Shown here one piece after another: positions 18,335 through 26,869 of a stretch of DNA of 64,000 nt. The translations under genes and the position numbers were made by a program. The notes beneath the pieces were generated by a model. It made no database searches, was not told the DNA's origin, and was given only the letters and a program-made list of their open reading frames with translations. The stretch is taken from NCBI RefSeq assembly GCF_024746795.1, contig NZ_CP080524.1:868001-932000 (forward strand). The letters run 5' to 3'. This stretch comes from Mesorhizobium sp. AR10. Its GTDB lineage: Bacteria; Pseudomonadota; Alphaproteobacteria; Rhizobiales; Rhizobiaceae. Position 1 is the stretch's first letter. Each line of letters starts with the position of its first letter.

Positions 18335-18675
18335 GGGTGTCCCTTCTTTCGATTTGCCGCATCTTGCCGGCGAATTTCCAGACCCCCATTGCAGGGGCTG
18401 AAGGGTCAGAACCAGAAAAGCCGAATGATATCAAATCATTAATCGATTTAAAAATTTTGAAAGTTGTTTAAATCGTTTATATGTGCGAAAAGTTGGGTGG
18501 TTGCCCAAAGGATTGGCAGTCTCTGTTCGTCCAATCCGTGTAGAGGTGCGTTTGAGGCCGCCGGCATGCCGCTCGTGACAGCGGTCTAAGCCTATGCCAC
18601 ATTTTGTACCTAATTTGTCCTGCAAAAGCCCCTTCTCTACGAAAGAAGGGACAGCTCATGAGGGAGCCGCTTGAA
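18335..18675. promoter_or_regulatory. Divergent pckA/chvI control region with CG-centred palindromes
   Basis: This gene-free stretch has an AT-rich core at 18425-18485. It contains AATCGATT (18441-18448, centred on CG at 18444-18445) and, exactly 30 bases on, AAATCGTTT centred at 18474-18475. CG-centred half-symmetric sites are typical of LacI-family repressors. PckR, a LacI-type regulator, controls pckA in rhizobia, so these may be its sites. AATGAT-N5-ATCATT (18424-18440) is a further inverted repeat. No clear sigma-70 promoter could be fixed. Confidence 0.4.
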
Positions 18676-19377
18676 ATGGCAACAATCGCGCTTGTCGATG
18701 ACGACCGCAACATTCTGACTTCGGTGTCGATTGCCCTCGAATCCGAGGGGTATCGCGTCGAGACCTACACGGATGGGGCGTCAGCACTGGAAGGCCTGGC
18801 GGCGCGCCCGCCGAATCTTGCCATCCTCGACATCAAGATGCCGCGCATGGACGGTATGGAGCTTCTGCGCCGGATGCGCCAGAAGTCCGACCTGCCGGTC
18901 ATCTTCCTGACGTCGAAGGACGACGAGATCGACGAGCTTTTCGGCCTCAAGATGGGCGCCGACGATTTCATCCGCAAACCCTTTTCCCAGCGTCTTCTGG
19001 TCGAGCGGGTCCGCGCCGTGCTGCGCCGGGCCAGCGCCCGCGAGGCGGCGGCCAAGACGCCCAGCCAGCAGGCTCGCTCGCTCGAACGCGGCCAGCTCGT
19101 CATGGACCAGGAACGTCACACCTGCACCTGGAAGGGCGAGCCGGTGACGCTAACCGTCACCGAGTTCCTGATCCTGCATTCGCTGGCCCAGCGTCCCGGT
19201 GTGGTAAAAAGCCGTGATGCGCTGATGGATTCGGCCTATGATGAACAGGTCTATGTCGACGATCGCACCATCGACAGCCACATCAAGCGGCTGCGCAAGA
19301 AGTTCAAGGCCGTCGATGATGACTTCGAGATGATCGAAACCCTTTACGGAGTCGGATACCGGTTCCGCGAAGCATAA
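18676..19377 (+). CDS. chvI: ChvI response regulator
   Basis: A 233-residue OmpR/PhoB-type response regulator. The receiver domain has the acidic pocket (ALVDDDR), the phospho-acceptor D52 ([13 protein letters not shown]) and the conserved lysine in TSKDDE. A winged-helix DNA-binding domain fills the second half ([20 protein letters not shown]). ChvI is phosphorylated by ChvG and controls exopolysaccharide, motility, acid and envelope-stress genes in rhizobia. The ATG at 18676 matches the family start; ATG at 18658 also has a good ribosome-binding site and would add six residues. chvG follows within the same transcript. Confidence 0.95.
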   Translation: MATIALVDDDRNILTSVSIALESEGYRVETYTDGASALEGLAARPPNLAILDIKMPRMDGMELLRRMRQKSDLPVIFLTSKDDEIDELFGLKMGADDFIRKPFSQRLLVERVRAVLRRASAREAAAKTPSQQARSLERGQLVMDQERHTCTWKGEPVTLTVTEFLILHSLAQRPGVVKSRDALMDSAYDEQVYVDDRTIDSHIKRLRKKFKAVDDDFEMIETLYGVGYRFREA

Positions 19378-19399
19378 GTTGAGCGGGAGCTGCTATTCG

Positions 19400-21181
19400 A
19401 TGGCAGTGGATGTCGAGCGGAGCAGGCGGACGGGCGCTGTCAGGCGGTCGCGGATTCTGCCCGCATTCCTGTCGAGAATAACGGTGCCGATGCGCCGATT
19501 CCTCGGCCACCATATCTTTTCCAGCCTGACGCGGCGCATCCTCTTCCTCAACCTTGCCGGCCTTGCCGTGCTGGTCACCGGCATCCTCTATCTCCAAACG
19601 TTTCGCGACGGGCTGATCGATGCCCGCGTCGAAAGCCTGATGACCCAGGGCGAGATCATCGCCGGCGCAATTGCGGCGTCGGCGACGGTCGAGACCGATT
19701 CGATCAGCATCGATCCGGAAAAACTGCTTGAGCTGCAAGCCGGCGAAAGCCTCGGACCCGGCTCCGACCAGCTCGACAATCTGGATTTCCCGATCAATCC
19801 GGAACGCGTGGCGCCGGTGCTCAGGCGGTTGATTTCGCCGACGCGGACGCGCGCCCGCATCTACGACCGCGATGCCAATCTGTTGCTCGATTCGCGCCAT
19901 CTCTATTCGCGCGGCCAGATCCTTCGCTACGACCTGCCGCCAGTCGAGGAGGAAGAGCCTGATCTTGTCGAGCGGATGCAAAAATTCGTCTTCGATTTCT
20001 TCCGCAACACCGAACTGCCGGTCTATCACGAACAGCCGGGCGGCAACGGCGCCGCGTTTCCGGAAGTGGTCAAGGCGCTCACCGGCAGCCCATCGACCAT
20101 CGTGCGGATCAGCGAGCAGGGCGAGCAGATCGTTTCTGTCGCCGTGCCGATCCAGCGTTTCCGCGCCGTTCTCGGCGTGCTGATGCTGTCGACGGAAGGC
20201 GGCGACATCGACAAGATCGTGGCGGCCGAACGCAGGGCGATCCTGCGCGTCTTCGGCATTGCTGCCCTTGTCACCGCCATCCTGTCGATGCTCTTGGCCT
20301 CGACCATCGCCAACCCGTTGCGCCGGTTGTCGGCAGCGGCGGTGCGGGTGCGGCGCGGCGTCAAGAACCGTGAGGAAATCCCCGACTTCTCCGACCGGCA
20401 GGACGAGATCGGCAATCTGTCGATCGCCATACGCGACATGACCAATGCGCTCTACGCCCGCATCGAGGCGATCGAAAGCTTTGCGGCCGACGTGTCGCAT
20501 GAGCTGAAGAACCCGCTGACGTCGCTGCGCAGCGCGGTGGAAACCCTGCCGCTGGCCAAGAACGACAATTCGCGCAGCCGGCTGATGGAGATCATCCAGC
20601 ACGATGTAAGGCGGCTTGACCGTCTGATCACCGATATTTCCGACGCCTCCCGCCTTGATGCCGAACTGGCGCGTGAAGATGCCGGAACGGTGGACCTGAA
20701 GAAGTTCATCACCGATCTCGTCGCCGTTTCGCGCGAAGCCACGCGCAACAAGAAGGCGGTCGAGATCGAATTCAAGGTCGCCAAACTGCCGCAAGGCGTC
20801 AAAGGCTACTTCGTCGTCGGCCATGATCTCAGGATCGGCCAGGTCATCACCAATCTGATCGAGAATGCCCGCTCCTTCGTTCCCGAGGAACACGGTCACA
20901 TCGCCATGTCGCTGGCGCGCGCCGGCAAGTTCAACATCGTCACCATCGATGACAACGGCCCCGGCATCCGGGCCGACAACATCGACCGCATCTTCGAACG
21001 TTTCTACACCGACCGGCCGACCGGCGAGGCGTTCGGCCAGAATTCAGGCCTCGGCCTATCGATCAGCCGGCAGATCGTCGAAGCCCATGGCGGCACGCTG
21101 ACCGCCGAGAACATCCCGGGCACCAAGCCCGGCGAGATCAAAGGTGCGCGCTTCGTCGTGACGCTGCCGGCCGAAGGCTGA
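19400..21181 (+). CDS. chvG: ChvG (ExoS) sensor histidine kinase
   Basis: A 593-residue membrane sensor kinase, partner of ChvI. A first transmembrane helix (FLNLAGLAVLVTGILYL) precedes a ~210-residue periplasmic sensor domain. A second helix (FGIAALVTAILSMLLAS) leads into a HAMP linker. The phospho-acceptor H367 is in DVSHELKNPLTSL, and the ATPase boxes are NLIENARSF, DDNGPGI and SGLGLSI. In Rhizobiales the periplasmic ExoR protein inhibits this kinase. The ATG at 19400 has GGGAG upstream; a TTG at 19379, next to the chvI stop, is a less likely start. Confidence 0.95.
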   Translation: MAVDVERSRRTGAVRRSRILPAFLSRITVPMRRFLGHHIFSSLTRRILFLNLAGLAVLVTGILYLQTFRDGLIDARVESLMTQGEIIAGAIAASATVETDSISIDPEKLLELQAGESLGPGSDQLDNLDFPINPERVAPVLRRLISPTRTRARIYDRDANLLLDSRHLYSRGQILRYDLPPVEEEEPDLVERMQKFVFDFFRNTELPVYHEQPGGNGAAFPEVVKALTGSPSTIVRISEQGEQIVSVAVPIQRFRAVLGVLMLSTEGGDIDKIVAAERRAILRVFGIAALVTAILSMLLASTIANPLRRLSAAAVRVRRGVKNREEIPDFSDRQDEIGNLSIAIRDMTNALYARIEAIESFAADVSHELKNPLTSLRSAVETLPLAKNDNSRSRLMEIIQHDVRRLDRLITDISDASRLDAELAREDAGTVDLKKFITDLVAVSREATRNKKAVEIEFKVAKLPQGVKGYFVVGHDLRIGQVITNLIENARSFVPEEHGHIAMSLARAGKFNIVTIDDNGPGIRADNIDRIFERFYTDRPTGEAFGQNSGLGLSISRQIVEAHGGTLTAENIPGTKPGEIKGARFVVTLPAEG

Positions 21182-21210
21182 GGGATGATCTCGAACCGAA
21201 GGTCCACGCA

Positions 21211-21236
21211 GTGAAAAGTGGGAACCGGTTTTCGGA
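21211..21236 (-). repeat. Degenerate dispersed palindrome inside the hprK start
   Basis: On the minus strand the core reads CCGAAAACCGGTTCCCACTTTTC. Its loop is identical to that of the intact copy at 58242-58286. The outer stem is largely lost. It contains the GTG start codon of hprK. Confidence 0.7.
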
Positions 21237-21705
21237 CAAGAACACGCTTGAGCCGGTCACTGAGGCTGAAAACATTCACGGAACGGCGCTTCTGATCGGC
21301 GAACGCGGTGTGCTCATCACCGGACCGTCCGGCGCCGGCAAAACGACACTGGCGCTGGTGCTCATCGACCATTGCCGGGCGCGAGGGCTGTTTTCACGGC
21401 TGATCGGGGACGACAGGCTGCTTGCGGCCGCTCGCGCCGGGCGGCTGATCTGCCGCGTACCCGCGACCATTGCCGGCCTCGCGGAAGTGCCGGGTTTCAT
21501 GCCGCGACCGCTGCCGTTCGAGCCGGGCGGGGTGATCGACCTCCATATCCGGTTGGTGCCGAAGCATGAGAGGGACCGCTTTCAGGAAGACTTCAGCGAG
21601 CCGATCGCGGGCTGTCCGGTACCGCGGATCGATCTAATCGAGCGCAACGTTGCGACGGCCTTGCCGGCCGTAATGGCGCGGCTGTCGATTGCGCCTTTCA
21701 TATGA
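21211..21705 (+). CDS. hprK: HPr kinase/phosphorylase, short alphaproteobacterial type
   Basis: A 164-residue protein with only the C-terminal catalytic domain of HprK. The P-loop GPSGAGKTT is near residue 35, and LIGDDRLL and the IAGLAEVPGF block correspond to family motifs. It would phosphorylate HPr on serine and link the regulatory PTS to the ChvG/ChvI genes upstream. The only plausible start is GTG at 21211. Bases 21211-21236 are a degenerate copy of the dispersed palindrome found elsewhere in this window, so residues 2-8 (KSGNRFS) derive from a repeat. Confidence 0.88.
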   Translation: MKSGNRFSDKNTLEPVTEAENIHGTALLIGERGVLITGPSGAGKTTLALVLIDHCRARGLFSRLIGDDRLLAAARAGRLICRVPATIAGLAEVPGFMPRPLPFEPGGVIDLHIRLVPKHERDRFQEDFSEPIAGCPVPRIDLIERNVATALPAVMARLSIAPFI

Positions 21706-21764
21706 TCCGGTTTGGATTTTTTGCTGCAATGCGTCAAAATGGCGTAGGTCGGCGCAATTTTGGG

Positions 21765-21791
21765 CTTGTCAACGCGCCTCGCGTCGACAAG
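21765..21791. promoter_or_regulatory. Inverted repeat upstream of manX-ptsH
   Basis: CTTGTCAACGCG (21765-21776) and CGCGTCGACAAG (21780-21791) form a 12-bp inverted repeat with one mismatch and a 3-base loop. There is no U-tract. It overlaps a possible promoter (TTGTCA, 17 bases, AAGATA). It could be an operator for the manX-ptsH transcript or an hprK 3'-end hairpin. Confidence 0.4.
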
Positions 21792-21869
21792 ATAGCGCTC
21801 CCGCCGCCTGGAATGGCCGGCGAGCATAAAATATGCCTGTGAAGCGGCGATGACGGGAGCCACCAACGA

Positions 21870-22271
21870 ATGATCGGACTCGTGCTTGTAACGCACGGTC
21901 AACTGGCCGCCGAGTTCCGCCATGCCGTGGAACATGTCGTGGGGCCACAAGACAATTTCGAAACCGTGGCGATCGGCGCCGATGACGATATGGAGCAGCG
22001 ACGCAGCGACATCGTCGACGCCGTGGCGCGCGTCGACACCGGGTCGGGCGTCATCGTGCTGACCGACATGTTCGGTGGCACGCCCTCCAATCTGGCCATC
22101 TCGGTGATGGAATCCGGCCGTACCGAAGTCATCGCCGGCATGAACCTGCCGATGCTGATCAAGCTGTCCAGCATTCGCAAGGGCGACAACATGACCGCCG
22201 CGCTCGACGAGGCGCAGGCTGCGGGGCGCAAATACATCAACGTCGCCAGCCAGCTTCTGAGCAGCAAATGA
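21870..22271 (+). CDS. manX: PTS EIIA component, mannose family (regulatory PTS)
   Basis: A 133-residue EIIA-Man-type protein with the phospho-accepting H9 in LVLVTHG and the LTDMFGGTPSN motif. In alphaproteobacteria this EIIA and HPr form a regulatory phosphorelay rather than a sugar transporter; no EIIB or EIIC gene is seen nearby. Its ATG follows hprK by 164 bases, and its stop overlaps the ptsH start by four bases. The order chvI-chvG-hprK-manX-ptsH joins PTS signalling to the envelope-stress system. Confidence 0.93.
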   Translation: MIGLVLVTHGQLAAEFRHAVEHVVGPQDNFETVAIGADDDMEQRRSDIVDAVARVDTGSGVIVLTDMFGGTPSNLAISVMESGRTEVIAGMNLPMLIKLSSIRKGDNMTAALDEAQAAGRKYINVASQLLSSK

Positions 22272-22564
22272 ACGCGCTGTTGCCGGAGAGGGACCAGGTC
22301 GTCCGCGAGTTTCCGATCGTCAACCAGCGCGGGCTGCATGCGCGCGCCTCGGCCAAGTTCGTTCAGGTCGCCAGCGGCTTCAACGCCTCGGTCCATGTCG
22401 AGAAGGACGGCGTCAAGGTCGGCGGCACCTCGATCATGGGCCTGATGATGCTGGCGGCAAGCCCCGGCTATTCGATCCGCGTCACCGCCAGCGGGCCCGA
22501 AGCCGAGCAGGTCATCGACGCGCTGGAGCAGCTGGTCGCGTCGCGCTTCGGCGAGGAAGCCTAA
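22268..22564 (+). CDS. ptsH: Phosphocarrier protein HPr
   Basis: A 98-residue HPr. The PTS phosphorylation site is H24 in QRGLHARAS. The regulatory serine targeted by HprK is S55 in VGGTSIMGLMML. It passes phosphate to the EIIA encoded just upstream. The ATG overlaps the manX stop (ATGA). The N-terminus is about nine residues longer than in enteric HPr. Confidence 0.95.
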   Translation: MNALLPERDQVVREFPIVNQRGLHARASAKFVQVASGFNASVHVEKDGVKVGGTSIMGLMMLAASPGYSIRVTASGPEAEQVIDALEQLVASRFGEEA

Positions 22565-22587
22565 GGCGCTTCCAAAGACATGCACGA

Positions 22588-22603
22588 ATAAAGATTTCTT
22601 TAT
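22588..22603 (+). promoter_or_regulatory. Palindromic operator upstream of ahcY (SahR/SamR-like)
   Basis: ATAAAGATTTCTTTAT is a near-perfect palindrome (7-bp arms, centre TT) 112 bases before ahcY. It resembles the AT-rich palindromes bound by ArsR-family regulators of the S-adenosylmethionine cycle (SahR/SamR) in Proteobacteria. The match is from memory of the motif and not tested. Confidence 0.5.
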
Positions 22604-22714
22604 ATCCCATTGTCGTGCGACCGGCGATCTGCTAGTCAGGCCGGCAATTCGCGCCCTTCGACATGCCTTCCGGCGTGGGCGCATCCCGCAGATAATTCAC
22701 ATCGGAGCACTGCC

Positions 22715-24115
22715 ATGACGGGTAGCAAGGACTATGTGGTCGCCGACATCTCGCTTGCCGGCTGGGGCCGCAAGGAAATCGAGATCGCCGAAACCGAAAT
22801 GCCGGGCCTGATGGCCTGCCGCGAAGAATTCGGCGACAAGAAGCCACTCAAGGGCGCGCGCATCACCGGCTCGCTGCACATGACCATCCAGACGGCGGTG
22901 CTGATCGAAACGCTGAAGGCGCTTGGCGCCGACATCCGCTGGGCCTCCTGCAACATCTTCTCGACCCAGGACCACGCGGCTGCCGCGATTGCTGAAGCCG
23001 GCATTCCGGTGTTTGCCATCAAGGGCGAGACACTCGAGGACTATTGGGTCTACACCGACCGCATCTTCCAGTGGGCCGATGGCGGCACCTCCAACATGAT
23101 CCTCGACGATGGCGGCGATGCCACCATGTACATCCTGATCGGCGCCCGCGCCGAAGCCGGCGAGGATGTCCTGTCCAATCCGGGCAGCGAAGAGGAAGAG
23201 ATCCTGTTTGCTCAGATCAAGAAGCGCATGAAGGCATCGCCCGGCTTCTTCACCAAGCAGACGGCGGCGATCCGCGGCGTCACCGAAGAGACGACGACCG
23301 GCGTCAACCGACTCTACCAGTTGCAGAAGAAGGGCCTGCTGCCGTTCCCGGCGATCAACGTCAACGATTCGGTGACCAAGTCGAAATTCGACAACAAATA
23401 TGGCTGCAAGGAATCGCTGGTCGACGGCATTCGCCGCGGCACCGACACGATGATGGCCGGCAAGGTCGCGGTTGTCTGCGGCTACGGCGACGTCGGCAAG
23501 GGCTCGTCGGCCTCGCTGAAGGGCGCCGGCGCCCGCGTCAAGGTCACCGAAGTCGATCCGATCTGCGCGCTGCAGGCGGCGATGGACGGCTTTGAAGTCG
23601 TCACGCTCGAAGATGCCGCACCGACGGCCGACATCATCATCACCACCACCGGCAACAAGGATGTGGTCACCCTCGACCACATGCGGTCGATGAAGGACAT
23701 GGTGATCGTCGGCAACATCGGTCACTTCGACAACGAGATCCAGGTGGCGGCGCTGCGCAACCTGAAATGGACCAACGTCAAGCCGCAGGTCGACCTGATC
23801 ACCTTCCCGGACGGCAAGCGGATGATCCTGTTGTCGGAAGGCCGCCTGCTCAATCTCGGCAACGCAACCGGTCACCCGAGCTTCGTCATGTCGGCGTCGT
23901 TCACCAACCAGGTGCTGGCCCAGATCGAGCTGTACACCAAGCCCGGACAGTACGAGAATCAGGTCTATGTCCTGCCGAAGCATCTCGACGAAAAGGTCGC
24001 GCGCCTGCATCTCGACAAGCTCGGTGCCCGCCTGACCGAACTGTCGGGCGAACAGGCCGCCTATATCGGCGTGACCCCGCAGGGACCGTTCAAGCCGGAA
24101 CACTACCGCTATTAA
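22715..24115 (+). CDS. ahcY: Adenosylhomocysteinase (SAH hydrolase)
   Basis: A 466-residue NAD-dependent enzyme that splits S-adenosylhomocysteine into adenosine and homocysteine, removing the inhibitor of methyltransferases. The NAD-binding [12 protein letters not shown] is near residue 258. The substrate segments [14 protein letters not shown] and the C-terminal PEHYRY are canonical. It has the insert near residues 150-190 typical of this bacterial class. The ATG at 22715 has GGAG upstream. A palindromic operator precedes it and a rho-independent terminator follows. Confidence 0.98.
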   Translation: MTGSKDYVVADISLAGWGRKEIEIAETEMPGLMACREEFGDKKPLKGARITGSLHMTIQTAVLIETLKALGADIRWASCNIFSTQDHAAAAIAEAGIPVFAIKGETLEDYWVYTDRIFQWADGGTSNMILDDGGDATMYILIGARAEAGEDVLSNPGSEEEEILFAQIKKRMKASPGFFTKQTAAIRGVTEETTTGVNRLYQLQKKGLLPFPAINVNDSVTKSKFDNKYGCKESLVDGIRRGTDTMMAGKVAVVCGYGDVGKGSSASLKGAGARVKVTEVDPICALQAAMDGFEVVTLEDAAPTADIIITTTGNKDVVTLDHMRSMKDMVIVGNIGHFDNEIQVAALRNLKWTNVKPQVDLITFPDGKRMILLSEGRLLNLGNATGHPSFVMSASFTNQVLAQIELYTKPGQYENQVYVLPKHLDEKVARLHLDKLGARLTELSGEQAAYIGVTPQGPFKPEHYRY

Positions 24116-24143
24116 CCAAAGCGGAGGTTACCACTAGATATTG

Positions 24144-24180
24144 AAGCCGGGCGATTGACTTTTCGCTCGGCTTTATTTTT
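24144..24180 (+). terminator. Rho-independent terminator of ahcY
   Basis: AAGCCGGGCGA (24144-24154) pairs with TCGCTCGGCTT (24163-24173) with one G-T pair, and is followed by TTATTTTT. It lies 28 bases after the ahcY stop. Confidence 0.8.
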
Positions 24181-24302
24181 GCGCTGATTGATTCTTCACG
24201 CCGATTCCAGCAAGCGCTATGGTGCTGATTCGCGGTCCGGGGACGAGGACCGGCGTACGCATTTGGGCGGTCTTGCATTCAGGCGGCGAAAAGGACCAAG
24301 AC

Positions 24303-26861
24303 ATGCCGGGGGAAAACCCGCCTCGCGCGGGACAGGCCGTTTCCGGCGGCCGCAACGATTCGGGGGCCATCGGCTCCGTCGTCACAGGCGGGAGCCTTTC
24401 ATGGCGCGCCCGCGTCGCGACGTTTCTTGCCACGGCCACACTCGCTGGTCCGCTGCTTTGCTTGGCGGCGCACGCCGAGCCCAGCATTGCCCAAAAAACC
24501 GGACTCTCGGTCAGCACGGTCGAGGTCATGCAACTTGCCATGTTTGCCGGCGTCATGGGCGCGGCACTTGTCTCGGCGATTTTCCTGATCCGCGAAAGGG
24601 CGCGAACCTCGGCGCAGAATGGCGAACTCAGGGCCCGCATCGCCGACGTCAATGCAGCGCTGCAGCGCTCCGAGGCGCTGCTCAACCTGCGCGATCAGCG
24701 CGTAATCGTGTGGGGCTCGGAAAACAAGAAGCCTGAACTGATAGGAACGCTGCCGATCGAGAGCGGGGCGCCCGAAGACCGTGCCGCCTTCCTCGCCTTC
24801 GGCCGTTGGCTGATGCCGCGCTCGGCGGCAGCGCTCGAGAATGCCGTGGCGGGATTGCGCGAAAAGACGAAGGCCTTCGATCTCGTCATCGAATCGCAGG
24901 CCGGAGCGCCGCTCGAAGTGCACGGGCGCAAGAGTGCAGCCCATGTGCTTGTGCGTTTCGTGTCGCTTTCGGAAACGCAGCGAAGCCAGGCCAGGCTGAA
25001 AATCGAGAACCAGCGGCTGGCCGCCGACTACGACACCATGATCGGTCTTCTCGACGCGCTCAAGATGCCGTCATGGCTGCGCGCTGCCGACGGACGGCTG
25101 AAATGGGTCAACCGTGCCTATGCCGAGGCGGTCGAAGCTGAAACCGCAGAAGCCGCTGTTCGTGACGCCAAGGAATTCCTCGGCGGCCAGGCGCGCGATG
25201 CGATCGCCGAACAGCACAAATCGCGCCCGGTCTTTGAACAGACGCTGTCGACGGTGATCGAGGGCGACCGCCGCATGTTCGCGGTGACCGACTTCGCCGG
25301 CGCCGACGGCTCCGCCGGGATCGCCAGCGACACCAGCGCCATCGAAACCATCCGTGGCGAATATGAGCGGACGGTGAGAAGCCATGCCGACACGCTCGAC
25401 CAGCTGAACACGGCCGTTGCGATTTTCGATACCGACGAGAAGCTGCGTTTCTTCAACCAGGCATTCCAGAAGCTATGGAACCTCGACAGCGGCTTCCTGC
25501 ACAGCGCCCCGGACAACGCCTTGTTGCTCGACCGGCTACGCAGCGAAGGCAAGATCGCCGAGCAGCCCGAATGGCGGCGCTGGAAGGAAAGCCTGCTCGG
25601 CGCCTACCGCGCCGTCGAATCGCAGGAACATTGGTGGCATCTGCCCGACGGCAAGACCATCCGCGTGGTGGCCAACCCGCAGCCCAAGGGCGGCGTGACC
25701 TGGGTGTTCGAGAACCTGACCGAGAAGATGGACCTGGAAAGCCGTTACCAGACCGCGGTGCGGGTCCAGGGCGAAACGCTCGACAACCTTGCCGAAGGCG
25801 TGGCGGTGTTCGGCCCGGATGGGCGGTTGCGCCTGTCCAATCCCGCTTTTGTCGCGCTGTGGGGACTGGGCGCGGACGTGGTCAAGCCAAACGTCCATGT
25901 CTCAACGATCCGCGATCTGTGCGACCAGCATGCCGCTGACAGCCCTTGGAGTGGGTTTGTTGCCGCCATCACCGGTTTCGACGATGAGCGCCGCGACCGC
26001 CACGGCCAGACCGAGCTCAACAACGGCAATGTGCTGCGCTACGCCGTCATCCATCTGCCCAACGGTCAAGTGATGATGACCTTCGTCGACGTCACCGACA
26101 GCGTCAATGTCGAGCGGGCGCTGAAAGACAAGAACGAAGCACTGGAAAAATCCGACCAGCTCAAGAACGAGTTCGTGCAGCACGTCTCCTACGAGCTGCG
26201 CTCGCCATTGACCAACATCATCGGCTTCACCGAGCTTTTGTCGCTGCCGACAACCGGACCGTTGAGCCCGAAGCAGCGCGAATATGTCGAGCATGTCGGA
26301 TCGTCCTCCTCGGTACTGCTCACCATCGTCAACGACATACTCGATCTGGCGACGGTGGACGCCGGCATCATGCAGCTCGACATCTCCGAAGTGAGCATAG
26401 ACAGGACCATCGCGGCGGCCGCCGAACTGGTCTCAGATCGGCTGGAGCAGCATTCGATCGAGCTCAGGATAGACGCTGCTGCCGCACCAAAAAGTTTCCA
26501 TGGCGACGAGATCCGCGTCCGCCAGATCCTCTACAATCTGCTGAGCAACGCTGCGAACTATGCGCCGGAGGCGAGCACCATCACGCTCGCTTGCCGCCAG
26601 CTTGGGGAAGGCGTCGAGTTCTCCGTCCATGACGATGGTCCCGGCATGCCGCCGGACCTGCTCGATTCTGTGTTCCGCCGCTTCGAGCCAAAGACCAATG
26701 GCGGCCGCCGGCGCGGCGCCGGGCTCGGCCTGTCGATCGTCAAGAGTTTTGTCGAGCTGCATGGCGGCAGCGTGCGCATCGAGACCGGCAAGGACAAGGG
26801 CACCACCGTCATCTGCACCTTCCCCGACACGCCGTCGGGCATCCGCGAAGCGGCCGAGTAG
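24303..26861 (+). CDS. divL: DivL-type tyrosine pseudo-kinase (cell-cycle regulator)
   Basis: An 852-residue membrane protein built like a PAS-domain sensor histidine kinase. Two N-terminal transmembrane helices (about 37-57 and 78-98) precede several PAS-like segments (about 250-620). The H-box reads VSYELRSPLTNIIGF, so the phospho-accepting histidine is replaced by Y630. The ATPase boxes are intact (NLLSNAANYAPE, DDGPGMP, GAGLGLSI). A tyrosine here is the hallmark of DivL, which allosterically controls CckA and hence CtrA in alphaproteobacteria. The ATG at 24303 has AAGGA seven bases upstream. It lies between ahcY and tsaE. Confidence 0.85.
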   Translation: MPGENPPRAGQAVSGGRNDSGAIGSVVTGGSLSWRARVATFLATATLAGPLLCLAAHAEPSIAQKTGLSVSTVEVMQLAMFAGVMGAALVSAIFLIRERARTSAQNGELRARIADVNAALQRSEALLNLRDQRVIVWGSENKKPELIGTLPIESGAPEDRAAFLAFGRWLMPRSAAALENAVAGLREKTKAFDLVIESQAGAPLEVHGRKSAAHVLVRFVSLSETQRSQARLKIENQRLAADYDTMIGLLDALKMPSWLRAADGRLKWVNRAYAEAVEAETAEAAVRDAKEFLGGQARDAIAEQHKSRPVFEQTLSTVIEGDRRMFAVTDFAGADGSAGIASDTSAIETIRGEYERTVRSHADTLDQLNTAVAIFDTDEKLRFFNQAFQKLWNLDSGFLHSAPDNALLLDRLRSEGKIAEQPEWRRWKESLLGAYRAVESQEHWWHLPDGKTIRVVANPQPKGGVTWVFENLTEKMDLESRYQTAVRVQGETLDNLAEGVAVFGPDGRLRLSNPAFVALWGLGADVVKPNVHVSTIRDLCDQHAADSPWSGFVAAITGFDDERRDRHGQTELNNGNVLRYAVIHLPNGQVMMTFVDVTDSVNVERALKDKNEALEKSDQLKNEFVQHVSYELRSPLTNIIGFTELLSLPTTGPLSPKQREYVEHVGSSSSVLLTIVNDILDLATVDAGIMQLDISEVSIDRTIAAAAELVSDRLEQHSIELRIDAAAAPKSFHGDEIRVRQILYNLLSNAANYAPEASTITLACRQLGEGVEFSVHDDGPGMPPDLLDSVFRRFEPKTNGGRRRGAGLGLSIVKSFVELHGGSVRIETGKDKGTTVICTFPDTPSGIREAAE

Positions 26862-26869
26862 CGCGCTGC

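Noticed and set aside
19304..20899. 531-codon open frame antisense to chvG
   Set aside because: Shadow frame; its composition (repeated DRIG, RRR, HQ) and lack of motifs argue against coding.
22565..22714. Possible SAM/SAH riboswitch upstream of ahcY
   Set aside because: I could not draw a known SAM-II, SAM-V or SAH aptamer in the 150 bases; the palindromic operator is the better explanation.
22697..24103. 468-codon open frame antisense to ahcY
   Set aside because: Complementary shadow of a highly conserved gene with no motif, signal or ribosome-binding site.
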